NCBI GenBank assembly: GCA_018136815.1
Contig: CM030931.1
Span: 2,781,801-2,845,800, forward strand
Length of the DNA: 64,000 nt
Origin: Isochrysis galbana
Taxonomy: Eukaryota; Haptophyta; Isochrysidales; Isochrysidaceae
Reading direction: 5' to 3'
Both the position numbers and the translations under genes were made by a program. Below, piece after piece: positions 31,513 through 43,530 of the stretch. Position 1 is the stretch's first letter. Each line of letters begins with the position of its first letter. The notes beneath the pieces are model-generated. The model was not told the origin of the DNA and made no database searches. It saw nothing but the letters and a program-made list of their open reading frames with translations.

Positions 31513-32944
31513 CTCGACACGTCCCGGGAATGAGGCCAATTCCTTCTCCCCATTGTTCGACTGTTGATCGCCAGTGGGTGTTGGCGACCCCGTCCGAGAG
31601 CTAGCTGTCTTGATCCAGAGCCGATGGGGTACATTTGTCCCATTGCAGAGCATCACAGTGGCAGGGATGCAAATACTGCAGGCTGGAGCATCATGAAGGC
31701 CCTCGATCCGCCTCTGGGTGTGTGGGTGTCATTAAGCGGCTCTTCCGACGTGGTCAACGACAACGAGCAATTAGGTAGAATAGTGGCGTGGCGTGGACAA
31801 TCTGAAAGGTGTTTTGCATGGAACCCCGGATCACCACGAAAGCAATTGCCCGCTTCTTCCTCAAACTCAATGGCTCGAGGTCCATGCGCTCAGCATTACG
31901 GCAGCGTAGCGCGCGTATGCGTTTGCCCTCTTATGTCTTCTGGCTGCAATCTTCGATCGGCACACGGTAACACGGTAACGCATCTTTAACGACTCCAGTA
32001 TGGATCGGTGTGTGCGCGCTCGCACGCACGCGCTTTTGTCCACTGGTTTGACCGTGGGAGATGTTGCGTTCTGTCCAATGCTCTATTATTTGCTTTGTGG
32101 TGGTGGTGGTGGTGGTTGTGGTGGTGTTGTAGTAGTTCGTAGTAGGTGTAGCGTCTATAGCTATAGCAGTAGCGGCGCAGAGAGCAGCAACGCAGCAACC
32201 GCCAGCACTAGCAGTAGTAGTTCGTATAGGCTGCCGCTTCATGGATAAGCCCCATTTCTATGGCGTAAAATAAATGTAAATGTAAATGATTTTACATTTT
32301 AGGGCGGTTGTGACGAGTCGCGTAGGGGAGTGGTCCGTGAGGTCGTTGATTGGCTCGAATATACTCTCTAGTGTTGTGCAGGTCCCTAGATGGGTAGAGG
32401 ATTCCGTGGTTTGTTTGCAAAGGCGGCATAGGGGGTCTCTGTCCGGGAAGCGGTTGTATGTTCCTATCCGCACTTATCTTATGATTGGTCGCCATGGAGG
32501 GGGGCCTCGCGCCGCCCCCACTCTCTCGACTCCCCTCATGGGGGGCGAGAACCAGCTCCACCCCCCTGCGCTGCCTCTTGGTAGGGCCAGGTCAGAATTT
32601 CGTTTGAAACCCGCCCAAATTTCTTCGGATATTTCGCTCAGATTTCGCGTTCACTGCCCCAAATTTCGCAAATATTTTGCGAGGCGCGAGCGCTCCCGCG
32701 CTCGCGCGCTAGCCTGACCTAGCTACCTATACATAGCCATATAGCATATTGCATATAGCCCCGCCGCCGCTGCTATCTGTATTTGGCTACATGAATGGGC
32801 TTTTCAAAGGCTTTTCACTTTTCACCTAGATAGAGCGAGGATTGACACTCATTGACTCTCGTTTGCGCAACGTTAATTATAAAAGTACTTGCACAGTGAC
32901 ACACATCACACACGTACACTCTACTAACGTCTAACGTATTACTC
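31513..32944. other. Spacer with partial repeat B
   Basis: 31620-32470 has only short open frames and GGTGGTGGT/AGCAGTAG microrepeats at 32098-32220. 32485-32590 matches the start of repeat B (CTTATGATTGGTCGCCATGG, then GAGGGGGGCCTCGCGCC), cut after about 100 bases. 32600-32700 repeats AAATTTCG/GATATTTCG motifs. Confidence 0.55.
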
Positions 32945-33400
32945 ACTCCTTACTCAAGGTCACTGGTGTGATTATACCGCAACATCAACCCACATTGAAT
33001 CTGATCGGCCAAGGCACTCATTTGTCCATCGCCAAACATACACTTCAATAACGAAAACACACGCTCACACGACGCAGAATTAGGAGACAATGCAAAAGCG
33101 ATGCGCGCAGCCGTTGCCCATGTCGGAATGTGAGTGTGATTTGCCCTCCACCACTCTCCACTCTAAGACGGTCTTGGTGTACTCGGAGATATTGCCACGG
33201 TCGGCGATGCGGAATGCACGGGCTGATGCCAAGTATGCGGGCAGCTCGTGGACAAGTAGGTTGCCACAATTGAGGTGAGCATACATGGGGAGAGTCTCGA
33301 GTTTCCGAACATACGCCGTATCCACATTCGCACAGGCAAACGAGGGGTCAAACGCACGGAGCAGGGCTAACGCTTGGTGTTGCGCTTTACAATGATATGG
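32945..33400 (-). pseudogene. hAT-superfamily transposase C-terminal remnant
   Basis: One minus frame reads ALALLRAFDPSFACANVDTA ... NLLVHELPAYLASARAF. After a frame change near 33165 another reads EWWRANHTHIPTWATAARIA, then FALSPNSASCERVFSLLKCM, then GLMLRYNH and a stop near 32960. The A-x-x-ERVFS-L block followed by a LMLR helix is the hAT C-terminal dimerisation region. The frameshift and lack of the catalytic domain make it a relic; no terminal repeats were found. Confidence 0.65.
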
Positions 33401-33469
33401 GCCCCTCTCTCTCCCGCCTCCCGCCCTTACTACTTACTACCCCCCCCGCCCCCGCCCCCGCCCTTCTCC

Positions 33470-33600
33470 CTAGGTATAGGAGCCCCCAAATTTTGCGAGG
33501 GCGTTGCAGGAGCCCCCCAAATTTTGCGAAATTTCGCCCCGAAATCTGTGAGTAAACCCACCCCCAAACTTTGAAAAAAAATTCCGAAATCCTGACCTGG
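33470..33600. repeat. CCCCCAAATTTTGCG short repeats
   Basis: AGCCCCCCAAATTTTGCG occurs twice (33481-33499 and about 33511-33528), then GCGAAATTTCGCCCCGAAAT. It resembles the 32.6-kb AAATTTCG cluster. Confidence 0.6.
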
Positions 33601-33955
33601 CCCTACCTCTTGGCATGTAGGGGGGACTCACCCAGACTGCCCAGACTCTCCCTGAGAGTCGGGCACAGATCGCACGCCCTGGCCCGCGTTGGCCCGCTTC
33701 TCGCTCTGACCAACCCCTCCTCCCCCTGGGCCCCCCTGATCAGGAGCCCCCAGCCAGCTCCAGTCGACCGGCAGGGGCTCGAGAGCCAGCGAGGGAGAAG
33801 CAGGAGGGGCCAGGGCCATGCCCCAGCCTCACCTGCCCCCTGAGCTGTGCTCCCAGGCCCCTGCAGGCCTCCTGGGGACCGCCTGAAGATTAATTAATTT
33901 GTTAATAGTCTCACCGCACACGCGGCCGTGCATCCTCTACTTTCTACTCACGTAA
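33601..33955 (+). repeat. Repeat family B core, copy 4, joined to repeat C terminus
   Basis: 33608-33885 matches 46985-47260 closely (GGCATGTAGGGGGGACTCAC, CCCCTGATCAGGA, GCAGGAGGGGCCAGGGCCAT). At 33892 it switches to ATTAATTAATTTGTTAATAG, then TCTCACCGCACACGCGGCC, the left third of repeat C copy 3. Confidence 0.7.
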
Positions 33956-34163
33956 AAAAAACATTTGAAGATTCTGGGCTATACACCTACCGTCTGCAGG
34001 ACTATCCATCTCTATTTCCATCGCCCTTATCTTCCCTGCCTCCACCTCCTCCCCTGCCCCCCTTCTTTCCTTTTTCTCCGGTTTCCGGGGTCCGGCCTCG
34101 GTGCACTACCTGAGTGAGGCCTGGTTTGGAGTGTGGGGTCCGGGCAGGCTGGCCTTTTGGTTT

Positions 34164-36009
34164 TTATATCTGTCGTGTGTCCCTTCCTCCCGGCCGTGTT
34201 TTGGTGGTTCCAGAAGAGGCGGCAGGCGTACGAAGGGGCGGGGGAGCGGAGGACAAGAGACGGCCAGGGGCATGGCCTCGCCGGGGGAGGCGACGGTGAG
34301 TGAGGAGCCGGAGCTCGGCGTCTAACGATTGGGCTAATGATTCGGACACTGGCACCCAGGAGAACGACCGGGGTCCAGTGGAGGCGGTGGCGGTCCATAC
34401 TCGCCACCAGTTTCGTATTTTGCGCAGCATGCGCGCCGGACGAACGTCGAGGGTAGGCTGCCGTGTTGTCTCAATCCACGGTCGCCATTCAGCGGAGAGG
34501 AAGGCGTGCTCAACGCACGGCGGAGGGCTAGCAGACGTGGGGTCGACGGCAGCGACGACGGAGGACGTATCGCCGCGACGATGCGCTAGCGGTGCTGGTG
34601 GGTGCCCCGGCGGCGATGCCCTGCGTGCGAGGGCGACTAGGGTGGCGGCGGAGGCGTCGCCACGGTGCGTGGCAGACCGGCAGTAGTCGAGGAGCACCGG
34701 CATCCATTGGGACGCCATCGCCCCCGCTATCCCGACGTACGTGCGGCTGCGCAACCAACGCGCCGCGGTGGGGAGTCATAGGCAGGTTAGCCATGGCCGG
34801 CTCTCTACCAGGGACCATGCAAGTCGGCTGGAGGGGGGGGAGAGTAGGGGAGAGGTAGAGCCCTGTGGCTTTAGTATGTCCGGTGCCGTGCTGCCACGGA
34901 TGGACATACTGCGTAGCTTCGACGCCGCCCAATAGCATTTTCGCATAATGGTGCATCTTGGGATTCTCTACCGCCAGGAAAGGGGCTCGTGCGTTGAGGC
35001 GACGGCGAAATTGGGCAGCTGCGGCAGCGGTGCGACGAATGCGACGAATCGGACGAAGGCGACGAGGGGCTCGGTGAGCGGTGGCGCCGGTGGCGATGGC
35101 TCTTACGGCCCTTGGGGGCTTTCGGGGGTTTCGGGGGAGGCCGAGGCGACAACGTGGGTGGTTGTGGCGCTTCGGTTTGTGCTAGCCCTCCTCCCCCAGG
35201 TTTGGAGGCGGTGGATACAGCCCGTGAAGCGGGGGCACCCTTCTCGATCGCCTCGGTGACCGCGGCGAGCTGCTTGGTGAACTGCGCTGCCATGGATTGG
35301 ATCATTTCCATGCAGCGCAGCTCCACCGCGCTCAGCCCTGGAGAGGCGGCGGACATCGGCGGCGGAACGTTGGCGAAGGGGGCAAATGAGTGGACGGGCA
35401 CCCTGCGGGCATCTGGGAGGCTTCCATCCCGGGAGGAGAGGGGCGACTGGGGTACGACCGAGGCGATCGGCATGTAGCCGGTGCGCTCGGTATAGGGCTC
35501 GTATCCACCCTCTGAGTCGGAGGGTGGGGGTGGGGCACCGCCCTCGTCTTCAGGCGGGGGCGGGTAGTGCGGCAAAGCCAAAGCGGGCAAAGTTTCAGTG
35601 GGAGCGGGCATTGGCCCGCTCCTCACTGCACCGGAGGGCGACGGGGGCGAGGATGGAGGCGCGGCGCCGAGCTCGGAAGGGTCCGGGGGAGCGGTGGCTG
35701 CGGCCTCGGCGTGCGAGAGGACGAGGGGTTCGGCATCGGTGGGAAGCAGAGCGGGTAGCGGGCCCGACTCTGTGGATTTGGGGCTCTGGAGCTCCTGTGG
35801 CGGGTCCGGCGCGGGACGCGACGACTCGGATTCTTCACCTGACGGATTGGAGGTTACGGATGGAACAGGAGGGACCGAACGGGACGGAAGGTAGGCGGCG
35901 GAAGGCACGGCCTTTCGGCCATTGGCGGGCGGGACGGGCAGACCATCTTCCATGGTTGGAGGATGGATGGCGGGCAGTGGCGAGGGCGAGCGCGAAGACG
36001 GAGCGGACA
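34164..36009 (-). pseudogene. Ty3/gypsy-type gag, frameshifted
   Basis: ATG 36009 opens a Pro/Ser-rich polyprotein start (MSAPSSRSPSPLPAIHPP) that runs about 340 residues with a helical capsid-like part (VELRCMEMIQSMAAQFTKQL). Near 35000 the sensible reading shifts to AQFRRRLNARAPFLAVENPK and MHHYAKMLLGGVEATQYVHP. Near 34760 it shifts again to RTYVGIAGAMASQWMPVLLD, which stays open to about 34164. At least two frameshifts make it non-functional. The LTR-like sequence lies directly upstream. Assignment as gypsy gag rests on the second copy being next to a chromodomain. Confidence 0.55.
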
Positions 36010-36688
36010 TAGTGGATCGCGAGAGTGAGTGGGTGAGTGAGTGGATTTGGTTGGTGTTGTAAGATTGCTTGTTACGACTGAGCGAGAGCGAGAGCGAGAA
36101 CGAGGGAGCGAGGAGCGACTGGGGCGAGGGACGAGGGCGACAGAGGCCGACAGGGTACCAATCCGACGAGCCCGACAACAATCCGAGACACGCACACTTG
36201 ACTTTCACCCAACATTCCTCCACACTAACGTATCTTTCTCCACTTGGGCGGGGAAGACACAGAAGGAAGGAAACAAGGAAGAGAAAGCCGACAAGAGAGC
36301 GACGATGCGACGGAAGAGCCGACGGCGAACGGCGGTTACCGCGAACGAGTAGGTAGAAAGTAAGGAGGGAATCTACGTGCGTAAACCGAAAGGGGCGAGA
36401 GGGTAGGCTTCGCGCGGGGGGGGAAAAGTCCGCAGCGACGAACGCCTACGACGAGGGCGAGAGCGAGCGCGGGGGAACGACAGCAAGGAGGGACCAAAGG
36501 CAGGGCGCAAGGCCAAAGGTGCAAAGGAGCGAAACAGAAGCGAGACAGGCCACAAAGGGGCGCAACGGCAAGGAGCGAGGGGCGAGTTACGAATGAAGAG
36601 TTCTACAAATTACGAGTAAAACTCCGCGGCAACAAGAACGACTGGGCTCGAAGACGCCTACGGTCGGAAGTCGATCGCGGATGCGACA
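36010..36688 (-). repeat. Gypsy LTR plus gag leader, copy 1
   Basis: Near-identical to 55640-56315. In element orientation it begins TGTCGCATCCGCGATCG and runs through CT-rich sequence to the gag ATG. The LTR's 3' boundary is unclear: no obvious CA end is seen, and TGGTACCC near 36160 might begin a primer site. Exactly at its start (36689) the sequence changes to repeat B. Confidence 0.65.
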
Positions 36689-37005
36689 TGGCCCCTCCTG
36701 CCTCTCCCTCGCGGGCGCTGGCTCTCGCGCCCCTGCAGGTCGACTGGAGCTGGCTGGGGGGCCCTAAACAGGGGGGCCCAGGGGGAGGAGGGGCTGGTCA
36801 GAGGGATGGGCTGGCCACGACAGGCCAGGGCGGGCGAATCAGGCGTGCCTGTGGGGAGAGGGATGGGTCAGCATGGCAGTGTGCTCCTGGCAGGCCATCA
36901 GGCGTGCCAGGAGAGTGGGTGGTTCCTCCCCCATGGCAGGGGAGGAGTGGAGAGAGAGGGGGGCTCGTGCCCCCCCATGGGCGAACTAAGTATAAACTTA
37001 GTTCG
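36689..37005 (-). repeat. Repeat family B, copy 5, with perfect 5' hairpin
   Basis: Reverse-oriented copy ending with the ATGGGGGGGCACGAG start (complement near 36977). It is preceded by the perfect 10-bp-stem hairpin CGAACTAAGT/ACTTAGTTCG with ATAA loop at 36982-37005. Confidence 0.8.
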
Positions 37006-37530
37006 AGATATTGAAATGAATGTTCGACCGCTCAAGTATTTTGTATTTTCATTCGACAAGTATTAGTGTAGTTGCAATCGAGAATGCTTTGTGTGCATTA
37101 AATGGTACGCGGTATGAGGAGCACTGGCAGCATACTAGCCCATCCAACATCATAGTCTAGTGATTACACTTCACGATGAGCAAGCGTGGCCCACAAGAAT
37201 CAGCCCGAGTGTTTGATGAGGAAGCCGAGATTGTACGAACGTTGTAAACGATGATACAAGGACGACGGGTCTTGATGAACCGCTCCGGATATCAAGTGTT
37301 ACCAACTCGTGAGTGAGAAGGTGACGCGCATAGTCGTGTTGCACTCCGTCGCAATGAATGCTCAAGCAGCATGATCATATGGAGCAGACATGCACGTAGC
37401 GTGCAACCCAACCCTGACAACTTCACCATGAACACCATATAGCCATGTGCGAGCCCACTGCACTCGGTTGCTCTCAAAACCTTCCAGTGATAAATTGTGA
37501 GCGAATAATCGCTAGTGATAGCATGGCGGG
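37006..37530. other. Permease 3' flank, nothing identified
   Basis: AT-moderate sequence without recognised repeats or motifs. Confidence 0.4.
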
Positions 37531-40111
37531 CTACGGCGAGCGCGCCTTACCAACCGTATCCGGGACCTGGGCGTAGGCATCCTCGATTGCCATACTCGGA
37601 ACTAGGGAAGAGTGGCTGTCTGACCGTTCGTCTTGAAGAGTTTTCAGTGAAACTGAGGGTGAGCGCAGCTCCATCTCAGGTGTGAAGGGCGCACGCATCT
37701 GTCGCCAAGTGAGCGCGTCGAGCTCTCCCTCGTTATCGTCCCCTTCAATCCTACTCCAACCCAAGATGTGCGCGTTGGGTAATTTAGGCTCGATTGCTGC
37801 TGCGATGGCCTCTCTCCGCCTTCGTCTTACGGCAAACCTGTTACACACGAAAGAGAGTGGTGCGAGATGGAGAGGGTGATGTTTATTACCGGGCTGAAGC
37901 GCGGCCTACAACGGTTAAGGTGCGCGTCGCCGAAGCCAAACCGCCCCCGCTTACAAGAGGCATCCACGTAGCCTTTAGAGCATCGAAGCCAAGATAGCTC
38001 AGTGGGAGCTCGTGTGCAGTCAAGGAAAATTTGAGGGAATTCCATCACCCACCTTGATCCTATCGCGTGGATTATTAGGCCAAAGATCATCACCGCCAGC
38101 ATGCTGTAAATTTGATAAGCCGGTTCCTCCTTTTCATCGTCGACGGGGACGGCTGGCTCCTTGTCGACGCGCGCAGGCCGCCGACCAACAAGGGATTCAG
38201 TTGTGACGATGGCAGCGTACGATATGGAGATGGCGACTGGCACAACCGTGATGAGGACCGCTGTGGCTATTCCGCCAGGAATCCGAAACGGCCTGTTAAC
38301 CTTTGGCTGTTGCACGCGTAAAGCAACAAAAGACCACATAAAGAGGAGGATGGAAGGAACAGAGAGAAGCATTGAGAACTCCACGAGGATGGTATATGGT
38401 GCCCAGACGAGCAGGGCTGCGATTAGAGCGTTGAAAATGATGTACAGTGGCGCCACACCAGTCTACGGATAGCATGTGAGGGACTTAGATGGGGCAGCAT
38501 GGGCTTAACACTGCTGTCATGGGTGACGCTCGTCGCGGGCACCAAGCGGCATCGGACGGAGGCCTACCTGAGAAGTGGAAAGGAGATAGTTCAGCACCAC
38601 ATCCGTGCCGCGCCCGCCCTGCTTCGAACGTGTTGCCAGAGCCTCAAGGTCCTTTTCGTAGTGCTCGTTGATGAGGAAGAAGAGCGACCGCTCAGCCGTG
38701 AGCGCGGCGGCGTTGTATAGCCCTATCAAGCACACATTGGCACCGACCTGGCAAGCACGATCGGTCTCGGGTGATGAGACAGTCTGCGTGAAAATCACCG
38801 CGGGTTGGGTTCTTGGAAGATGGGCGATGCTCACTTGAAAGCCGTAGTCAAGCCAAGTGCCTGCGAGACGCCTTGCGAGCACATTGAAGTAGCCGGCTGT
38901 GTAGTGAGAAGGCACGTCATCGAGAGAGAGAGCGACTGCGAGCGGAAGAGTGTTGAGCAAGAGCACCTGGCAAGAATACATGCGCACGAGGCAGCGGGTG
39001 TAAGTACTTGTCTGGTGTCACAAGTTGCTATTCAGTTGAGCTAGTCCGCTCATGGGAGACGCCTCCGAGCTCACCGCAGGGAAAAGAATCGCAATGGAGA
39101 CGAGGAAGGTGCGTCGCGGGTTGTCGAGCTCTCCGGCCAAGGTGCCCAACGAGAAAAACCCGCAGTAAAGCCACAAGATCCACGAGACGAGCAATGATGA
39201 GTCAAGCTCTCCTGAGGGGGTCGATGCCCATGAGCCTCGTGAGCGAGCAAGCACACGAATGCAGACTGAACAAAACCAAGTGCGCACATTGTCTGCATCG
39301 ACGAGGTGCCTGGTCGGTGGAAGCTACAAGGGGACTTCACGGCAAAGATGGAGCAGGGGCTGGCACCCATCGCGTCGGATCGGCTTGATGTTGACTACAG
39401 GCGCACGCACCCTCAGAGACCAAGCAACGCCTGGGCTCCAGCTTTGGCATGCCCATAAACACGAACACAAGAGTTGGGGCCAGGGAGACGAAAGCAAGCA
39501 GTGTGTTGAACTTGACCATAACGTCGGTTCCGAGCAAATTTATCGCCTGGACGGTTGTCGGATAGGCACATTATTGGACGCGTTGGGAGAGCACAACAGC
39601 CAAACACGTCACATTTGAGCGACCGAGGATAGAGCAACAGCAGCGACACACGGGCAGGTGCGACGCATCCTGCGAATGTGCGCCGCACCGTCACAAACAC
39701 TACAATGGAGACAGAGAGCATGCCTTGCGAGGTCTCGCTCATCGGGACCATGGTGTTGACATAGTTTGACACGAGCACCGGGTAGATGGCCGCGTCGACC
39801 ACGTAGATCACCCAGACCCAGTACGCGTGATGTGAGCCTAGCACCTGGCCGCACGCCTCGCGCACCCATACAACGTACCCTCCATCCTCAGGGAAGGCCG
39901 TCGAGAGCTCAGCCACAATGAGCGCGATTGGCAACGAGTAGACGAACGGGACGATGCCGAGCATGATGAAGACGTAGAGAGGGGGGCCGGCCATCAGCAT
40001 CGCCTCGTTCCCATAGATCCCGCCGTGCACCCAGAAGAAGCCCACCACTACCATGCCCCACACGCCGATCTTCTTGCCCTCGCCGCCGCTGCCGCCGCCG
40101 CCGCCCGCCAT
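37531..40111 (-). CDS. APC-superfamily amino-acid/polyamine permease, seven exons
   Basis: Exons: 40111-39689, 39546-39411, 39211-39075, 38966-38835, 38783-38568, 38462-38053 and 37837-37531. Donors are GTGCGG, GTGCGT, GTGAGC, GTGAGC, GTAGGC and GTGGGT, all phase-compatible, giving about 586 residues. Conserved pieces in order: GGIYGNEAMLMAGPPLYVFI (TM1, the helix-breaking substrate region), LIVAELSTAFPEDGGYVVWV, SNYVNTMVPMS, AINLLGTDVMVKFNTLLAFV, GFFSLGTLAGELDNPRRTF, LPLAVALSLDD, ANVCLIGLYNAAALTAERSL, VEFSMLLSVPSILLFMWSFV and RPFRIPGG. This is the LAT/polyamine-uptake branch of APC transporters, with about 12 membrane helices and a cytosolic basic C-terminus (RRRRREAI). Substrate is inferred only. 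The fourth intron (51 bp) is the least certain join. The sense strand has a (TC)n tract right upstream. Confidence 0.85.
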
Positions 40112-40137
40112 GCCTCCCGGCTCACTCTAGTGCGATA

Positions 40138-41501
<1,364 letters not shown>

Positions 41502-42716
41502 ATGGACATGTCGCTCGACTCGCTGGTGGACGAGCCTCTCGGCGAGGCGCCCGAACTGGAGGAGGTTGCACAGGCGCTCGAGAAGGCGTTGAGAGAGAGA
41601 GACAACGCCATCGTTGCACAGCAAGTGCTCGACGATGCGCAGGCCTGCCGGGCAGCGCCGGAGCAAGGCACTGCGGATCGAGCATTAACTCCGCAAGACA
41701 GTGTGGTGGAGGATGACTCCTCGGCCAGAGGACAACCAGGAGACTGCGAGCAGGGGCAACAAGAGGACAGTATGGCGGCTGATCAGTGCCCCATCCTCAG
41801 ACGAGCCGAGGGGGGTCACAGAAGCAATGCGGTCACACAAGCGGCGGGGATGACCGAGACCCCATATCCTTCAAGCGCGGTGGGAGTGGACCCTTGTGAC
41901 CTGGAATGGTGTGGGGTAGAAGAGCGAATACGACAAGAGTGTGATGGTAGAATGCGTGGTGCTATTCTTCGCACGTTCTGGGAGCGACGGGCCCGTCCTG
42001 AGCACCAGCTCAAGCGATGGCAGGCTCTCGAGCACGACGTGCGAATTTGGGCCCTGCAGTTCGGTTTCAATGCAGTGCAATGGGACGCCGAATTAATCCG
42101 GCTGTCCCTTCCGAATGAGATCTCAGTGATAAGCGAATGCTCGTCTCCACCGTCTCTAGAAAGGTCGCCGGCTGCGATCGATCCAGGAGAAGACGATGCG
42201 GAGGCAGAGGCGGCAGCCAGATTTTTGCGTGAAACAGCCGCACAACGGCAGCAATCTCGAAAGCACACACTGTCAAGCCCCCAATCTTCATCGTCGACCC
42301 GGGTCTCTTGTTCTCCGAACCGGCTCAGCACCACCAACCTTAGGCCTCCAAAAGCGGATTGTGGATGTGAACGTCGCCGCTCCGGCGCATTAAAGTCGCC
42401 CAAAAATTGGCGTAATGTCAGTTGCGACCCCCAGTTTCATGCAAGGAAGGAGGCCACTGTGCCGCTACACCGAGAAGAAGCTCACAGGCACCGCAGCACA
42501 TCCAATGCAAGCGCCGACGCAGCGTTTGACAAGCACTTGTCTCTAAAAAAACTCGAGAGCAGCCCATACGCTACAACCCTGCCCATTCCACGTTTGTCAC
42601 CCCGACCCAAGTCTCGAAGTGTGCGGGAAGGGAAAGGGACCCCTGGGACAAGAGTAGGCGATTCAAGGGGGTCCAACCGGAGGGCGCCGCTCGTTGCGAC
42701 GCTCCATGCGAGGTAA
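41502..42716 (+). CDS. Unknown acidic/low-complexity protein
   Basis: 404 residues from ATG 41502; the frame is open upstream to 41328 without an ATG that would add plausible sequence. An N-terminal acidic amphipathic helix (LDSLVDEPLGEAPELEEVAQ ... ALEKALRERDNAI) is followed by a disordered Gln/Glu-rich part. The central segment is more ordered (WCGVEERIRQECDGRMRGAI, LRTFWERRARPEHQLKRWQA, VRIWALQFGFNAVQWDAELI). The tail is Ser/Arg-rich. No known domain is evident. The central Trp/Arg helix block is the likely conserved part. Shares a divergent promoter region with the permease. Confidence 0.55.
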   Translation: MDMSLDSLVDEPLGEAPELEEVAQALEKALRERDNAIVAQQVLDDAQACRAAPEQGTADRALTPQDSVVEDDSSARGQPGDCEQGQQEDSMAADQCPILRRAEGGHRSNAVTQAAGMTETPYPSSAVGVDPCDLEWCGVEERIRQECDGRMRGAILRTFWERRARPEHQLKRWQALEHDVRIWALQFGFNAVQWDAELIRLSLPNEISVISECSSPPSLERSPAAIDPGEDDAEAEAAARFLRETAAQRQQSRKHTLSSPQSSSSTRVSCSPNRLSTTNLRPPKADCGCERRRSGALKSPKNWRNVSCDPQFHARKEATVPLHREEAHRHRSTSNASADAAFDKHLSLKKLESSPYATTLPIPRLSPRPKSRSVREGKGTPGTRVGDSRGSNRRAPLVATLHAR

Positions 42717-42945
42717 TGACAAGAACCATGGTCTTCTCATCCACATCACAGAAGAACGACGTCGAGATGTCGAGTGGTGGCAACGATGCGCAGTGTGAAG
42801 TGGTGGCGAAAAGGTGGCTCCCTCTCACGTTTTCACGTGGCGGGAGCTCCCGCTGTCATGATCAGCCACCCGCAACGACCCTGTGCATGAACGGTGTGGA
42901 TAATAATAAAATATCTAAGTATTAGTACCGCCACTGCCATAAGTG
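42717..42945. other. 3' flank of 41.5-kb gene
   Basis: No feature recognised; ends at the shared 46-bp motif. Confidence 0.4.
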
Positions 42946-43530
42946 TCGAACGTGGGACGGACTCGATTGAGCCATCAAATGTCCATAGGCTTTTTTTTTT
43001 TGCAAACATCGGGTGTCGTGTTATCCCTGGTCGCCAAGGTGTCGTTCCGTCAATTATGGGACATCAATCGAATGGAGCCATCAAATGTCCATAGTTATTT
43101 ATACAACAATAATCACATATGATGACCCTATTGTCGGTGTTTAACATCTACGGCGCGCGCTTTCAGGGGTTGGGCTAATTTTGGCATTCAGTCCCTTGCC
43201 CATGGCTCGCGTCGCAGGGTGCAATAATCACAGCCGTGTAACATCCCAACCTTCATCCTTCCAGTGTTTTTTTCCTGACAAACCAGGTGCACGCCGTGCG
43301 TGCGTATGGCGCGATGTGCATCGGTTCCCCCGTGGGGACCGTGCGTGCGCATACCAACTTGTTTCTCTGCGGTTCCTCTGTGGCCTGTGGTACCCGAGCC
43401 ACACAATTGCGTAAACATGCAACATAAGAGAGATCTCTCACGGGACACGTGTGATGAGTTGCAATCACCCATGTGCACGCCGTGCATGCGCACGGTGCGA
43501 TGTGCATCGGTTCCTCCCTGTCGCATTCAT
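42946..43530 (+). repeat. Repeat family A, copy 3, with doubled lead motif
   Basis: The lead block occurs twice in tandem: GGACGGACTCGATTGAGCCA at 42957-42976, and GTGTCGTTCCGTCAATTATG near 43041 with ATCAAATGTCCATAG after both. The usual GCACGCCGTGC and GATGTGCATCGGTTCC subrepeats then occupy 43289-43515. Confidence 0.75.
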
